From positions 1 through 53,711 of the forward strand of contig CAJBDJ010000023.1 of assembly GCA_903951825.1 (NCBI GenBank): DNA of 53,711 nt, written 5' to 3'. The DNA is from an uncultured Pseudomonadota bacterium. Its GTDB lineage: Bacteria; Pseudomonadota; Gammaproteobacteria; Burkholderiales; Rhodocyclaceae. Of the stretch, positions 45,118 to 53,711 are shown in pieces. A model generated the notes under the pieces. The model ran no database searches. It worked only from the letters and a program-made list of their open reading frames with translations, and was not told the DNA's origin. The position numbers and the translations under genes were made by a program. Positions within the stretch are counted from its first letter, which is position 1. The number at the start of each line of letters is the position of its first letter.

Positions 45118-45331
45118 GAACCAAAAATTGGAGATATTTCATGGCAACAACACTTGAATACGCATTACTTTCCGGAGCCGCCTATCGGTCCACGAGAGCA
45201 CCGATAAACCACTTCCCTGTACCAAATGCTTACGGATGGGTGGAAATTCTTTACCGTAATTTGCCTGACAGTGGCTTCGAAGCGATAGCCCTCCAAAAAG
45301 GCAACGAAATCGTCATTTCCTTCGCCGGCAC
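45118..45331 (+). repeat. Repeat B: 5' end of the intact RTX-lipase gene
   Basis: Partner of repeat A at 44071-44297, covering the same 5' untranslated sequence (GAACCAAAAATTGGAGATAT) and first 64 codons with only scattered substitutions. The two copies flank the 241-aa exported protein gene as direct repeats, so recombination between them could delete that gene. Confidence 0.9.
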
Positions 45332-48300
45332 CTATGACAAGAGCGGGGCAGACATTGTTGCCGACGTGGGTTTGGCGACCGGGTTAGGGTCGGCGCAGTT
45401 GTTGCAGGCGGCCGAATACTATCTGCAAATCAAGGCGGCCAATCCGAACGCGACGATCAGCCTCACCGGTCACAGTCTCGGGGGCGGCTTGGCCGCACTA
45501 GTCGGGGTGTTTTTTGGCGTCAACGCCACCACCTTCGACCAGGCGCCCTTTGCGCTCACTGCCCTCTCTCAGGCCAGCGCCCTCAGAAACTACCTCGCCG
45601 GCAAACTCGACAGCCATGGCGCACGGCTATACAGCGACAACCTGCTCCTGCCATTAACCCACTACATCGAACAAAAAGAAGCCGTTGGCGCATCGCCGAC
45701 GCTCATACCCAATGCCGGTCTGATCACCAACATCAACGTCCAGGGCGAATTTCTCTCCGGGGGCGTGTGGCAACTGCCCAACCGCATCGGCACCACGACC
45801 GAAGACATCGCCAACAATGCGCCGGGCGCCGCCGCCGGCGATTTACACGCCCAAGCCTTGCTGGCGGCATTTCTGCTCAGCCGCCAAACGGCGCCCTCCA
45901 GCGAACAGACCTTGAGCAAAGTCACCTACAAACTCCCTGATCTGATGGCCATACTGTTCGATACACGCCTGTTTGCGCATCGCACCGATGAGCCCAACGA
46001 TGACGAACACAAGAGCTTGATCGATCACCTGGTGCGCCACGAAGTCGGCCTACAAGGCTCCATCCCCGCCGACCAGATGCTCACCCGCTTCACCGCCGAT
46101 CTCTGGAAGCTCGCCCAGGAAGGCGGGATGACGATGAATGACCAGAACCCGGGCAATGCCGACCTGCACCAGGTGAGCAACGCCCTGATCGCCTTTGCGA
46201 TGCAGATGTACTACAACACCAGCGCCGTCGCCGTCGATCGCGAGCACACGCTGTTTAGCGACATCAGCGGCGGCTCGGGGGGCATCCACTTCGACTTTCA
46301 AGACGTCGCCACCAGCCTCGGCGCAGCCAAAGGCTATGGCCTCTACTTCGAGGGCTACCTCAAAAGCACCGACTTCAACGACGCGGAGCGCACCCTGATC
46401 CGCGCCGCCCTCGCCACCCTGCGCGACTGGTACGTCCAGGCCGGCAGCGGCGGGATGAACGCCCACGACAGCGAAGACCGTGGCGCCTTCATGCTCGGCG
46501 GCAGCGGCAGCGACCAACTCACCGGCGGCAGCGACAACGACCTGCTCGTGGGCAACGCCGGCAGCGACAACCTCGACGGCGGCGAAGGGGACGACACGCT
46601 GCTCGGTGGCACCGGCAGTGACACCCTGAGCGGCGGCGAAGGATCGGACACCCTGCTCGGCGGCGACGGCAGCGACACCTACCAGATCCACAGCGGCGAC
46701 GGCAGCGACACGGTGATCGACAGCGACGGTAACGGCACGATCAAATGGAACGACCAGGTCATCCGCGGCGATCAGGGACTCAGCGCGGGGGAATGGCTGC
46801 AGGTCGGCAGCCAGGCCTGGCAAGACCGCACCCGTGACATCAATTACACCCTGGTTACCGAAATCGGCGGCAAATACACCCTGGTGATCGAAGATGACGG
46901 CGAGCGCCTGCTGATCAAAGACTGGTCGGCCGGCGAACTCGGTATTACCCTCGGCGCCGGCACCCCGGTCAGCCCGCCAACGCCAGCCAATACGTTCTAC
47001 GGCGATCGGGCGCCGATCGACTTCGACCCGGCCCAATCCGGCGTTCAAACCCGAACCGACGACCTCGGCAATGTCATCACCAATCCAACCCAGGTTGAAA
47101 CAGACCGTGCCGACCGGATCAACGACAGCGCCGCCAACGACCTCGTCCAGAGCGGCGGGGGCGACGACTGGATCGACCTCTTCCGCGGCGGTGACGACCT
47201 GGCTCAGGGCGGTGCGGGGAACGATTTCATCGAATACCGGGCTGGCGGCAAGGCGCAACTTGAAGGCAATGCCGGTGCCGATCTGTTGTTGGGTCGAGGG
47301 GGGCGGGACACCCTCTACGGCGGCGACCTGATCACGCTCGATGCCGCGCTTGCCCAGGGCGAAACCACTGCGGCGGCGGGCGGCCATGGCGAACTGCTTT
47401 ACGGCGATGGCGAGAGCGACATCCTGATCGGCAGTGCCACCGGCGATTTTCTGATCGGCGGAACCGGTGACGACGTGATCGTTGGCGGCGGGGGTGATGA
47501 CAACATCTACGGGGATACACAGATGATTCAGGTCAGAACCGACTGGCGTGTCGAGCGTCGCATCACCCCGTACCCTGAATACACCCTCTACGCGCTCGAT
47601 GCCTTCAATGTCAGCCTCAATCTTACGGTAGGCAACGGAGCCGATGTGATCTACGGCGGTGCCGGCGATGACTGGATATTCGCAGACGCTGGTAACGATG
47701 TGGTATTCGGCGGTAGCGGCGCCGATACGATTTTTGGGGGGAGTGGACACAATCTGATTGACGGCGGGGAGGGCAACGACGACCTGATTGGCGGCACCGG
47801 GGACGACTTGATTATGGGTGGTGCCGGCGATGACCGAATTATGGGTAGCGACTATCCGGGAACAGAATTGGGCCGCGACACCCTGGATGGCGGCACCGGC
47901 AATGATGGGTTGAATGGCATGGAAGGAGACGACGTCCTGATCGGTGGCGGAGGTAACGATACGCTGTTTGGTCAGGGCGGCGCCGACCATCTCGACGGCG
48001 GCGACGGCGATGACGAACTGCAAGGCGGCGAGGACGATGACGTCCTGATTGGTGGGGTTGGTAACGATATGCTTTTGGGTGATGGCGGCACCGACAACCT
48101 CGACGGTGGCGAGGGGGCTGACGAACTGCAAGGCGGTGAGGGCGATGATGCCCTGATTGGCGGAATCGGCAACGACACCTTGTTTGGCGAGGGGGGCGCC
48201 GACAACCTCGACAGTGGCGTGGGTGATGACGAACTGCAAGGCGGCGAGGGCGATGACGTCCTGAATAGCGGCGCCGGGAACGATACGTTGTTCGGTGATG

Positions 48301-51300
48301 ACGGCAATGATGCCCTGAGTGGCGGTGTCGGCAACGACACACTGTTCGGTGCGGGCGGCGCTGACCATCTCGACGGTGAAGATGGCAACGACCAGCTTCA
48401 AGGCGGCAATGGCAACGACACCCTGAACGGTAGCTCGGGCAACGACACCTTGTTCGGTGATGGCGGAGGTGATGTATTAAATGGTGGCGAGGGTGATGAC
48501 GCTCTTGAGGGGGATGACGGTAACGATACGCTCGATGGAGGAGCGGGAAATGACGAGCTCTGGGGTGGCACCGGGCATGACGTCCTGAACGGCGGTGCCG
48601 GGAACGATACGCTGGTTGGTGGCGATGGGAACGACACCCTCGACGGTGGCGCGGGAAATGACCTGCTTGGGGGAGGCACGGGCAACAACACCTATCTCTT
48701 TGGCAAAGGCGATGGTCAAGACACGATCAGTAGTTATGACGCCACAGCCGGCCATCTCAACACCCTGCAATTCAAAGCTGGCGTTGCAACCTCGGAGGTG
48801 GTACTCCAGAGGGTCCGCAGCAGCTTCTGGGGCTGGAGTGGCAATTTGGCGCTGGAAGTCTCCATTGCCGGGATCACCGACAAGGTCACCATCGTCGACT
48901 TCTTTGACCAAACCAGCCCGGTACAGCAGTTCAGATTTGCCGATGGGACGATGTGGAATACAGCGGCGATCCTGACACAGTTGTTCACAGGAACCAGCGC
49001 CGACGACACCATCACCGGCACCAACGGCGACGACGTGATCAGTGGCCACGCTGGCGACGACAGCCTCATGGGGGAGGGTGGCGACGACACCCTCGATGGC
49101 GGCGTTGGCAATGACACTTTGTTCGGCGACGCGGGCAACAACGTGTACCTGTTCGGCAGGGGTGATGGTCAGGACACGATCAGTGACAGGTACGTTGTCA
49201 CGACGGGCACTCTCAACACCCTGCAATTCAAGGCGGGCGTTTCCCCGTCGGAAGTCGTGCTTGGTTATACCCTACGCTCTACTAACGGGGGCTGGACTAC
49301 CACTTCGTTTCTCAAGGTTTCGATTGCCGGCACTACCGACGAGATCGTCGTGCCCAATTTTTTCTTCAATGGCGACCCGACCAATCCCTACAACACGGTA
49401 CAGCAGTTCAGATTTGCCGACGGCACGGTGTGGAATACCGCGGAAATCCTGGCTCACTACTTCGCGGGCACAAGCGCCGACGAATACATCCGCGGCTTCA
49501 ATGCCGCCGACGTGATCAGCGGCCAGGCAGGTGCCGACACGCTCCACGGGGGTAGCGGCAACGACACCCTCAGTGGGGGAGCCGGAGACGATGAGCTCTA
49601 TGGCAACGACGGTGATGACACGCTCGACGGCGGCGCGGGCAACGACAAACTGGACGGCTGGACGGGCAACAACGTCTATCTCTTCGGCAAGGGCGACGGG
49701 CAGGACAAAGTCACTCCCGTGTACGACACCACGGCCGGCAAGCTCAATACCCTGCAGTTCAAGGCTGGCGTGGCGACCTCGGAGGTGGTTGTAACCGGAT
49801 CCTACGGATCCCTGGTGCTCTCCATCGCCGGCACCACCGACCAGATCACAATCATCGACTTCTTCCGCTACGCCGACGACGCGACCAACCCCAAGAACAC
49901 GGTGCAGCAAATTTGTTTTGCCGACGGCACGGTGTGGAATACAGCGGAAATCCTGGCTCACTACTTCGCGGGCACAAGCGCCGACGACTACATCAGCGGT
50001 CTCAATGCCGCCGACGTGATCAGCGGCCAGGCAGGTGCCGACACGCTCTTCGGGGATGGCGGCAACGACACCCTCAATGGGGGAGCCGGAGACGATGAGC
50101 TCTATGGCAACAAAGGTGATGACACGCTCGACGGCGGGGCGGGCAACGATACACTGGAGGGCGGGACGGGCAGCAACGTCTATCTCTTCGGCAAGGGCGA
50201 CGGGCAGGACATTGTCAATTATGTGTACGAAACCACTGGGGGCAAACTCAGCACGTTGCAGTTCAAGGCCGGCGTGTTGCCTTCGGAAATCGTTGCCAAG
50301 CGGGTCTACGAGAATGGCTACCAAAGTCTGGAGTTGTCGATTGCCGGCACCCCCGACCAGATCACGGTGCGCCACTTCTTCAAGGGTGATGACCCGGCCA
50401 ACGTGTATAACCCTGTCCAGCAAATCCGCTTTGCCGACGGCACGGTGTGGAACATCGCCGCCATCTTGTCCAGAGCCTTCACGGGGACGGCGGCCGCCGA
50501 CAACATTACCGGCACCACCGCTGCCGACGTGATCAACGGACAGGCTGGCGACGACAGCCTCAGCGGCAACGCTGGCGACGACAGCCTCAGCGGCAACGCC
50601 GGCAACGACACCTTGGATGGCGGCACCGGCAACGACACGCTTGATGGCGGGGCGGGTGCCGACACTTATCTCTTCGCCGTCGGCTCAGGCGTCGATCACC
50701 TCAGCGAGTACTACAACGCCGGCAACATAGTACGTTTCACCAATGTCGCCTCCACCGCGCTGACGGCACTGGAGCGGCAGGGCGGCGACCTGGTCATCTC
50801 ATATGGTGTGGCCGATCAACTGACGGTGCAGGACTACTTCGACTACACCTCTTACAAAATCGAGCAGTTCGAGTTCAGCGACAGCGTGACCTGGGACGAG
50901 GCCGCCATCAAGGCGCGTGTCATCACCCGCGGCGACGCCAGCGCCAACAGCATCACCGGCTACAACGGCGGCAGCAATCGCATCTACGGCCTCGATGGCA
51001 ACGACACCCTCACCGGGGGCGCGCAAGGCGATTTCCTCGACGGGGGCAGCGGGCTCGATCGCATGGTCGGCGGTTTGGGCAACGACACCTATGTCGTCGA
51101 TGACGTCGGCGACATCGTGATCGAAGCGGCCAATGCCGGCAGCGACCTGATTCAATCCAGCCTCACGCTCACCCTGACGGGCAACATCGAGAACCTCACC
51201 CTGACGGGGACGGCCGCCATCAACGGCACCGGCAATGCGCTGAACAACGTGCTGACCGGCAACGCCGCCAACAATACCTTGAACGGCGTGGCCGGCGCCG

Positions 51301-53711
51301 ACACCTTGATCGGCGGCGAAGGCGACGACACCTACTTTGTCGATGATGTCGGCGACGTGGTGACTGAAGCGGCCAATCCCGGCACCGACCTCGTTAAGTC
51401 GAGCATCACGTTCACCCTGGCTGCCAACGTCGACAACCTGACCCTGATAGGAGCGGCGGCAATCAACGGCACCGGCAACAGCCTCGACAACGTGCTGACC
51501 GGCAATAACGCCAGCAACACCCTCGATGGCGGTATCGGTAACGACACCCTGATCGGCGCTGGCGGTAACGACACCTACCTGTTCGCCGTCGGCTCGGGCG
51601 TTGATCACCTCGTCGATCTCGACTACACCCCCGGCAACAGCGACCGGGTGAGCTTTGCCAATGTCGCCTCCACCGCGCTGCGCTCGCTGGCGCGCCAGGG
51701 TAACGACTTGGTGATTCAGTACGGCAGCAGCGACCAGCTAACCGTCGGTGACTACTTCAAGCCCAACCATGTCGGCTACAAGGTCGAGCGGTTCGAGTTC
51801 AGCGACGCGGTGGCCTGGGATGAGGCGGCCATCAAATCGCGCGTCGTCACCAACGGCGACGCTAGCGCCAACAGCATCACCGGCTACAACAACGGGACGA
51901 ATCGCATCTACGGTCTGGGTGGCAACGACACCCTCGCCGGGGGGGCGTTGGCTGACCTGATCGACGGCGGTATCGGCGACGACAGCCTCAGCGGCAACGC
52001 CGGCGACGACACCCTGACCGGTGGCACCGGCAACGACACCCTGATCGGCGCTGGCGGTAATGACACCTACCTGTTCGCTGTCGGGGCGGGCGTTGATCGC
52101 CTCGTCGATCTCGACTACACCGCCGGCAACAGCGACCGCGTCCGTTTCTCCAACGTCGCCTCCACCGCGCTGCGCTCCCTGGAGCGCCAGGGCAACGACC
52201 TGGTGATCCAGTACGGCAGCAGCGACCAGCTAACCGTCGGTGACTACTTCAAGCCCAACTATGCCGGCTACAAGGTCGAGTGGTTCGAGTTCAGCGACGC
52301 GGTGGCCTGGGATGAGGCGGCCATCAAATCGCGCGTCATCACCAACGGCGACGCCAGCGCCAACAGCATCACCGGCTACAACGACGGTACCAACCGCATC
52401 TACGGCCTGGGCGGCAACGACACCCTCGCCGGGGGGGTGTTGGCTGATCTGATCGACGGCGGTATCGGCGACGACAGCCTCAGCGGCAACGCTGGGGCAG
52501 ACACCTTGAACGGCGGTGCCGGCAACGACTCGCTCGATGGCGGTGCCGGTGACGACATACTGAACGGGGGTGCCGGGGTGGATACGCTAATCGGCGGCTG
52601 GGGCAACGACACCTACGTTGTCGACAGCGCCGGCGACGTAGTCACCGAAGCGGCCTATGCCGGTACGGATCTCGTTCAGTCGAGTGTCAACCACACCCTA
52701 GCGGCCAATGTCGAGAATCTGACTTTGACCGGCACAGCGGCGATCAACGGCACTGGCAATACGCTGAACAACGTGCTGACCGGTAACGCCGCCGGCAATA
52801 CGCTGAACGGCGGGGTGGGTGCCGATACCTTGATTGGTGGGCTGGGCAACGACACCTATGTCGTCGACAACGCTGGCGACGTGGTGACTGAAGCGGCCAA
52901 TGCCGGTACGGATCTCGTTCAGTCGAGTGTCACGCTCACGTTGGCAGCCAACGTCGAGAACCTCACTTTGACGGGGACGGCAGCCATCAACGGCACCGGC
53001 AATACGCTGAACAACGTGCTGACGGGCAACGCTGCCAGCAATACGTTGAACGGCGGCGCCGGCGACGACACGCTCAATGGCGGGACGGGTATCGATACGC
53101 TGATTGGTGGGCTGGGCAACGACACCTATCTCGTTGATAACGTCGGCGACGTGGTGACCGAAGCGGCCAATGCGGGTACGGACACCGTTCAGTCGAGTAT
53201 CACGCTCACCCTGGCGGCGAACGTCGAGAACCTCACTTTGACGGGAACAACCGCCATCAACGGCACTGGCAATACGCTGAATAACGTACTGACGGGCAAC
53301 GCTGCCAGCAATACGTTGAACGGCGGCGCCGGCGACGACACGCTCAATGGCGGGGCGGGTATCGATACTTTGATTGGTGGGCTGGGCAACGACACTTATG
53401 TCGTCGACAACGTCGGCGACGTGGTGACTGAAGCGGCCAATGCAGGTACGGACACCGTTCAGTCGAGTGTCACGCTCACCCTGGCGGCGAACGTCGAGAA
53501 CCTCACTTTGACGGGAACGGCAGCCATCAACGGCACTGGCAACACGCTAAACAACGTGCTGACGGGTAACGCGGCCAGCAATACGTTGAACGGCGGGGCG
53601 GGGGCAGACACCCTGAACGGGGGCGCCGGAGCCGATACCTTGAACGGTGGCGCAGGCAACGATACCTACCTGTTCGGCCGCGGTGCCGGGGCGGACGTGA
53701 TCAGCGACTAC
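45141..53711 (+). CDS. Giant lipase-RTX secreted protein (no stop within the window)
   Basis: An open frame of 2857 codons from ATG 45141 to the window edge, so the C-terminus and secretion signal are not seen. Residues 1-330 form an alpha/beta-hydrolase lipase domain with GHSLGGG at 110-116 (nucleophile S112) in [11 protein letters not shown]. From residue ~450, GGxGxDxL calcium-binding repeats begin. Inserted modules follow: several FGKGDGQD ... FADGTVWN units (haemolysin-related type, 48.7-50.5 kb), three LFAVGSGVD ... [13 protein letters not shown] units (50.7-52.4 kb) and [15 protein letters not shown] units to the end. This is the build of a type I-secreted, Ca-dependent enzyme or adhesin. 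No secretion genes lie in the window. The 7-8 kb of minus-strand open frames here are shadows. Confidence 0.92.
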   Translation, partial: MATTLEYALLSGAAYRSTRAPINHFPVPNAYGWVEILYRNLPDSGFEAIALQKGNEIVISFAGTYDKSGADIVADVGLATGLGSAQLLQAAEYYLQIKAANPNATISLTGHSLGGGLAALVGVFFGVNATTFDQAPFALTALSQASALRNYLAGKLDSHGARLYSDNLLLPLTHYIEQKEAVGASPTLIPNAGLITNINVQGEFLSGGVWQLPNRIGTTTEDIANNAPGAAAGDLHAQALLAAFLLSRQTAPSSEQTLSKVTYKLPDLMAILFDTRLFAHRTDEPNDDEHKSLIDHLVRHEVGLQGSIPADQMLTRFTADLWKLAQEGGMTMNDQNPGNADLHQVSNALIAFAMQMYYNTSAVAVDREHTLFSDISGGSGGIHFDFQDVATSLGAAKGYGLYFEGYLKSTDFNDAERTLIRAALATLRDWYVQAGSGGMNAHDSEDRGAFMLGGSGSDQLTGGSDNDLLVGNAGSDNLDGGEGDDTLLGGTGSDTLSGGEGSDTLLGGDGSDTYQIHSGDGSDTVIDSDGNGTIKWNDQVIRGDQGLSAGEWLQVGSQAWQDRTRDINYTLVTEIGGKYTLVIEDDGERLLIKDWSAGELGITLGAGTPVSPPTPANTFYGDRAPIDFDPAQSGVQTRTDDLGNVITNPTQVETDRADRINDSAANDLVQSGGGDDWIDLFRGGDDLAQGGAGNDFIEYRAGGKAQLEGNAGADLLLGRGGRDTLYGGDLITLDAALAQGETTAAAGGHGELLYGDGESDILIGSATGDFLIGGTGDDVIVGGGGDDNIYGDTQMIQVRTDWRVERRITPYPEYTLYALDAFNVSLNLTVGNGADVIYGGAGDDWIFADAGNDVVFGGSGADTIFGGSGHNLIDGGEGNDDLIGGTGDDLIMGGAGDDRIMGSDYPGTELGRDTLDGGTGNDGLNGMEGDDVLIGGGGNDTLFGQGGADHLDGGDGDDELQGGEDDDVLIGGVGNDMLLGDGGTDNLDGGEGADELQGGEGDDALIGGIGNDTLFGEGGADNLDSGVGDDELQGGEGDDVLNSGAGNDTLFGDDGNDALSGGVGNDTLFGAGGADHLDGEDGNDQLQGGNGNDTLNGSSGNDTLFGDGGGDVLNGGEGDDALEGDDGNDTLDGGAGNDELWGGTGHDVLNGGAGNDTLVGGDGNDTLDGGAGNDLLGGGTGNNTYLFGKGDGQDTISSYDATAGHLNTLQFKAGVATSEVVLQRVRSSFWGWSGNLALEVSIAGITDKVTIVDFFDQTSPVQQFRFADGTMWNTAAILTQLFTGTSADDTITGTNGDDVISGHAGDDSLMGEGGDDTLDGGVGNDTLFGDAGNNVYLFGRGDGQDTISDRYVVTTGTLNTLQFKAGVSPSEVVLGYTLRSTNGGWTTTSFLKVSIAGTTDEIVVPNFFFNGDPTNPYNTVQQFRFADGTVWNTAEILAHYFAGTSADEYIRGFNAADVISGQAGADTLHGGSGNDTLSGGAGDDELYGNDGDDTLDGGAGNDKLDGWTGNNVYLFGKGDGQDKVTPVYDTTAGKLNTLQFKAGVATSEVVVTGSYGSLVLSIAGTTDQITIIDFFRYADDATNPKNTVQQICFADGTVWNTAEILAHYFAGTSADDYISGLNAADVISGQAGADTLFGDGGNDTLNGGAGDDELYGNKGDDTLDGGAGNDTLEGGTGSNVYLFGKGDGQDIVNYVYETTGGKLSTLQFKAGVLPSEIVAKRVYENGYQSLELSIAGTPDQITVRHFFKGDDPANVYNPVQQIRFADGTVWNIAAILSRAFTGTAAADNITGTTAADVINGQAGDDSLSGNAGDDSLSGNAGNDTLDGGTGNDTLDGGAGADTYLFAVGSGVDHLSEYYNAGNIVRFTNVASTALTALERQGGDLVISYGVADQLTVQDYFDYTSYKIEQFEFSDSVTWDEAAIKARVITRGDASANSITGYNGGSNRIYGLDGNDTLTGGAQGDFLDGGSGLDRMVGGLGNDTYVVDDVGDIVIEAANAGSDLIQSSLTLTLTGNIENLTLTGTAAINGTGNALNNVLTGNAANNTLNGVAGADTLIGGEGDDTYFVDDVGDVVTEAANPGTDLVKSSITFTLAANVDNLTLIGAAAINGTGNSLDNVLTGNNASNTLDGGIGNDTLIGAGGNDTYLFAVGSGVDHLVDLDYTPGNSDRVSFANVASTALRSLARQGNDLVIQYGSSDQLTVGDYFKPNHVGYKVERFEFSDAVAWDEAAIKSRVVTNGDASANSITGYNNGTNRIYGLGGNDTLAGGALADLIDGGIGDDSLSGNAGDDTLTGGTGNDTLIGAGGNDTYLFAVGAGVDRLVDLDYTAGNSDRVRFSNVASTALRSLERQGNDLVIQYGSSDQLTVGDYFKPNYAGYKVEWFEFSDAVAWDEAAIKSRVITNGDASANSITGYNDGTNRIYGLGGNDTLAGGVLADLIDGGIGDDSLSGNAGADTLNGGAGNDSLDGGAGDDILNGGAGVDTLIGGWGNDTYVVDSAGDVVTEAAYAGTDLVQSSVNHTLAANVENLTLTGTAAINGTGNTLNNVLTGNAAGNTLNGGVGADTLIGGLGNDTYVVDNAGDVVTEAANAGTDLVQSSVTLTLAANVENLTLTGTAAINGTGNTLNNVLTGNAASNTLNGGAGDDTLNGGTGIDTLIGGLGNDTYLVDNVGDVVTEAANAGTDTVQSSITLTLAANVENLTLTGTTAINGTGNTLNNVLTGNAASNTLNGGAGDDTLNGGAGIDTLIGGLGNDTYVVDNVGDVVTEAANAGTDTVQSSVTLTLAANVENLTLTGTAAINGTGNTLNNVLTGNAASNTLNGGAGADTLNGGAGADTLNGGAGNDTYLFGRGAGADVISDY
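52851..53660 (+). repeat. Three tandem 270-bp repeats in the RTX gene
   Basis: Units start at 52851, 53121 and 53391 (GACACCTATGTCGTCGAC or near), each 270 bp, 90 codons, and nearly identical at DNA level. A fourth begins at 53661. Each encodes [18 protein letters not shown], a [20 protein letters not shown] segment and [16 protein letters not shown]. Older, more diverged relatives begin at 51084, 51324 and 52608. The near identity implies recent duplication or gene conversion. Confidence 0.93.

Noticed and set aside
46050..48401. A 783-codon open frame on the minus strand inside the RTX gene
   Set aside because: It is the antisense shadow of GGxGxDxL repeats, whose codon pattern avoids stops on the opposite strand. 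It contains Val/Ala-rich low complexity, no ribosome binding site and no family pattern.
52851..53711. Regularly spaced repeats as a CRISPR array
   Set aside because: The period is 270 bp, all of it coding in one frame, with no short repeat/variable spacer alternation and no cas genes.

Overview
The window looks like the chromosome of a GC-rich betaproteobacterium, most likely Rhodocyclales (Dechloromonas/Azonexus/Propionivibrio type). This rests on housekeeping gene order (ftsY-ftsE-ftsX divergent from two M16 peptidases, rsmD, coaD and ferredoxin; mutM / TPR-lolB-ispE-tRNA-Gln-prs-rplY-pth-ychF), ubiquinone genes and protein style. It is an inference from family knowledge, not a database match.

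Layout. 1-1.6 kb: accessory edge with the 5' end of an IS3-family transposase running off the window, two small AT-rich genes (zinc-ribbon coiled coil, WYL-like) and 590 bp without a recognisable gene. 1.6-5.7 kb: LysR regulator, DUF3422 membrane protein and a chemoreceptor. 5.8-11.1 kb: purC and oligopeptidase A (prlC) separated by an inserted ATPase/Toprim-like (DUF4276) gene pair that resembles a defence module, then a glutaredoxin-like protein. 11.1-18.6 kb: xthA, a Crp/Fnr regulator with its probable DUF2892 target, dsbC, a ubiquinone-type hydroxylase, HU, and an OxyR-type ahpC-ahpF peroxide operon with two strong hairpins between the genes. 18.6-29 kb: methyltransferase, RNase P RNA, ftsX/E/Y, M16 pair, rsmD, coaD, ferredoxin and a dynamin-like GTPase. 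29-36.7 kb: mutM, TPR protein, lolB, ispE, tRNA-Gln, prs, rplY, pth and ychF. 36.8-40 kb: a hipB-hipA toxin-antitoxin pair and dacB. 40-43.8 kb: ubiA, a cytochrome c'-like gene, ubiD, a GNAT acetyltransferase and a small membrane protein in one minus-strand operon.

From 43.9 kb the sequence becomes accessory again. An ISL3-family transposase remnant is followed by a shortened copy of a lipase-RTX gene 5' end, a translationally coupled exported 241-aa protein of unknown function, and then an intact giant RTX protein. The giant gene has an N-terminal lipase GHSLGG motif, hundreds of GGxGxD-type repeats and 270-bp tandem repeats; it stays open for 2857 codons and leaves the window without a stop. 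The fragment / exported protein / full-length toxin-like gene arrangement resembles a toxin-immunity locus and, with the ATPase-Toprim pair, is the most interesting part of the window.
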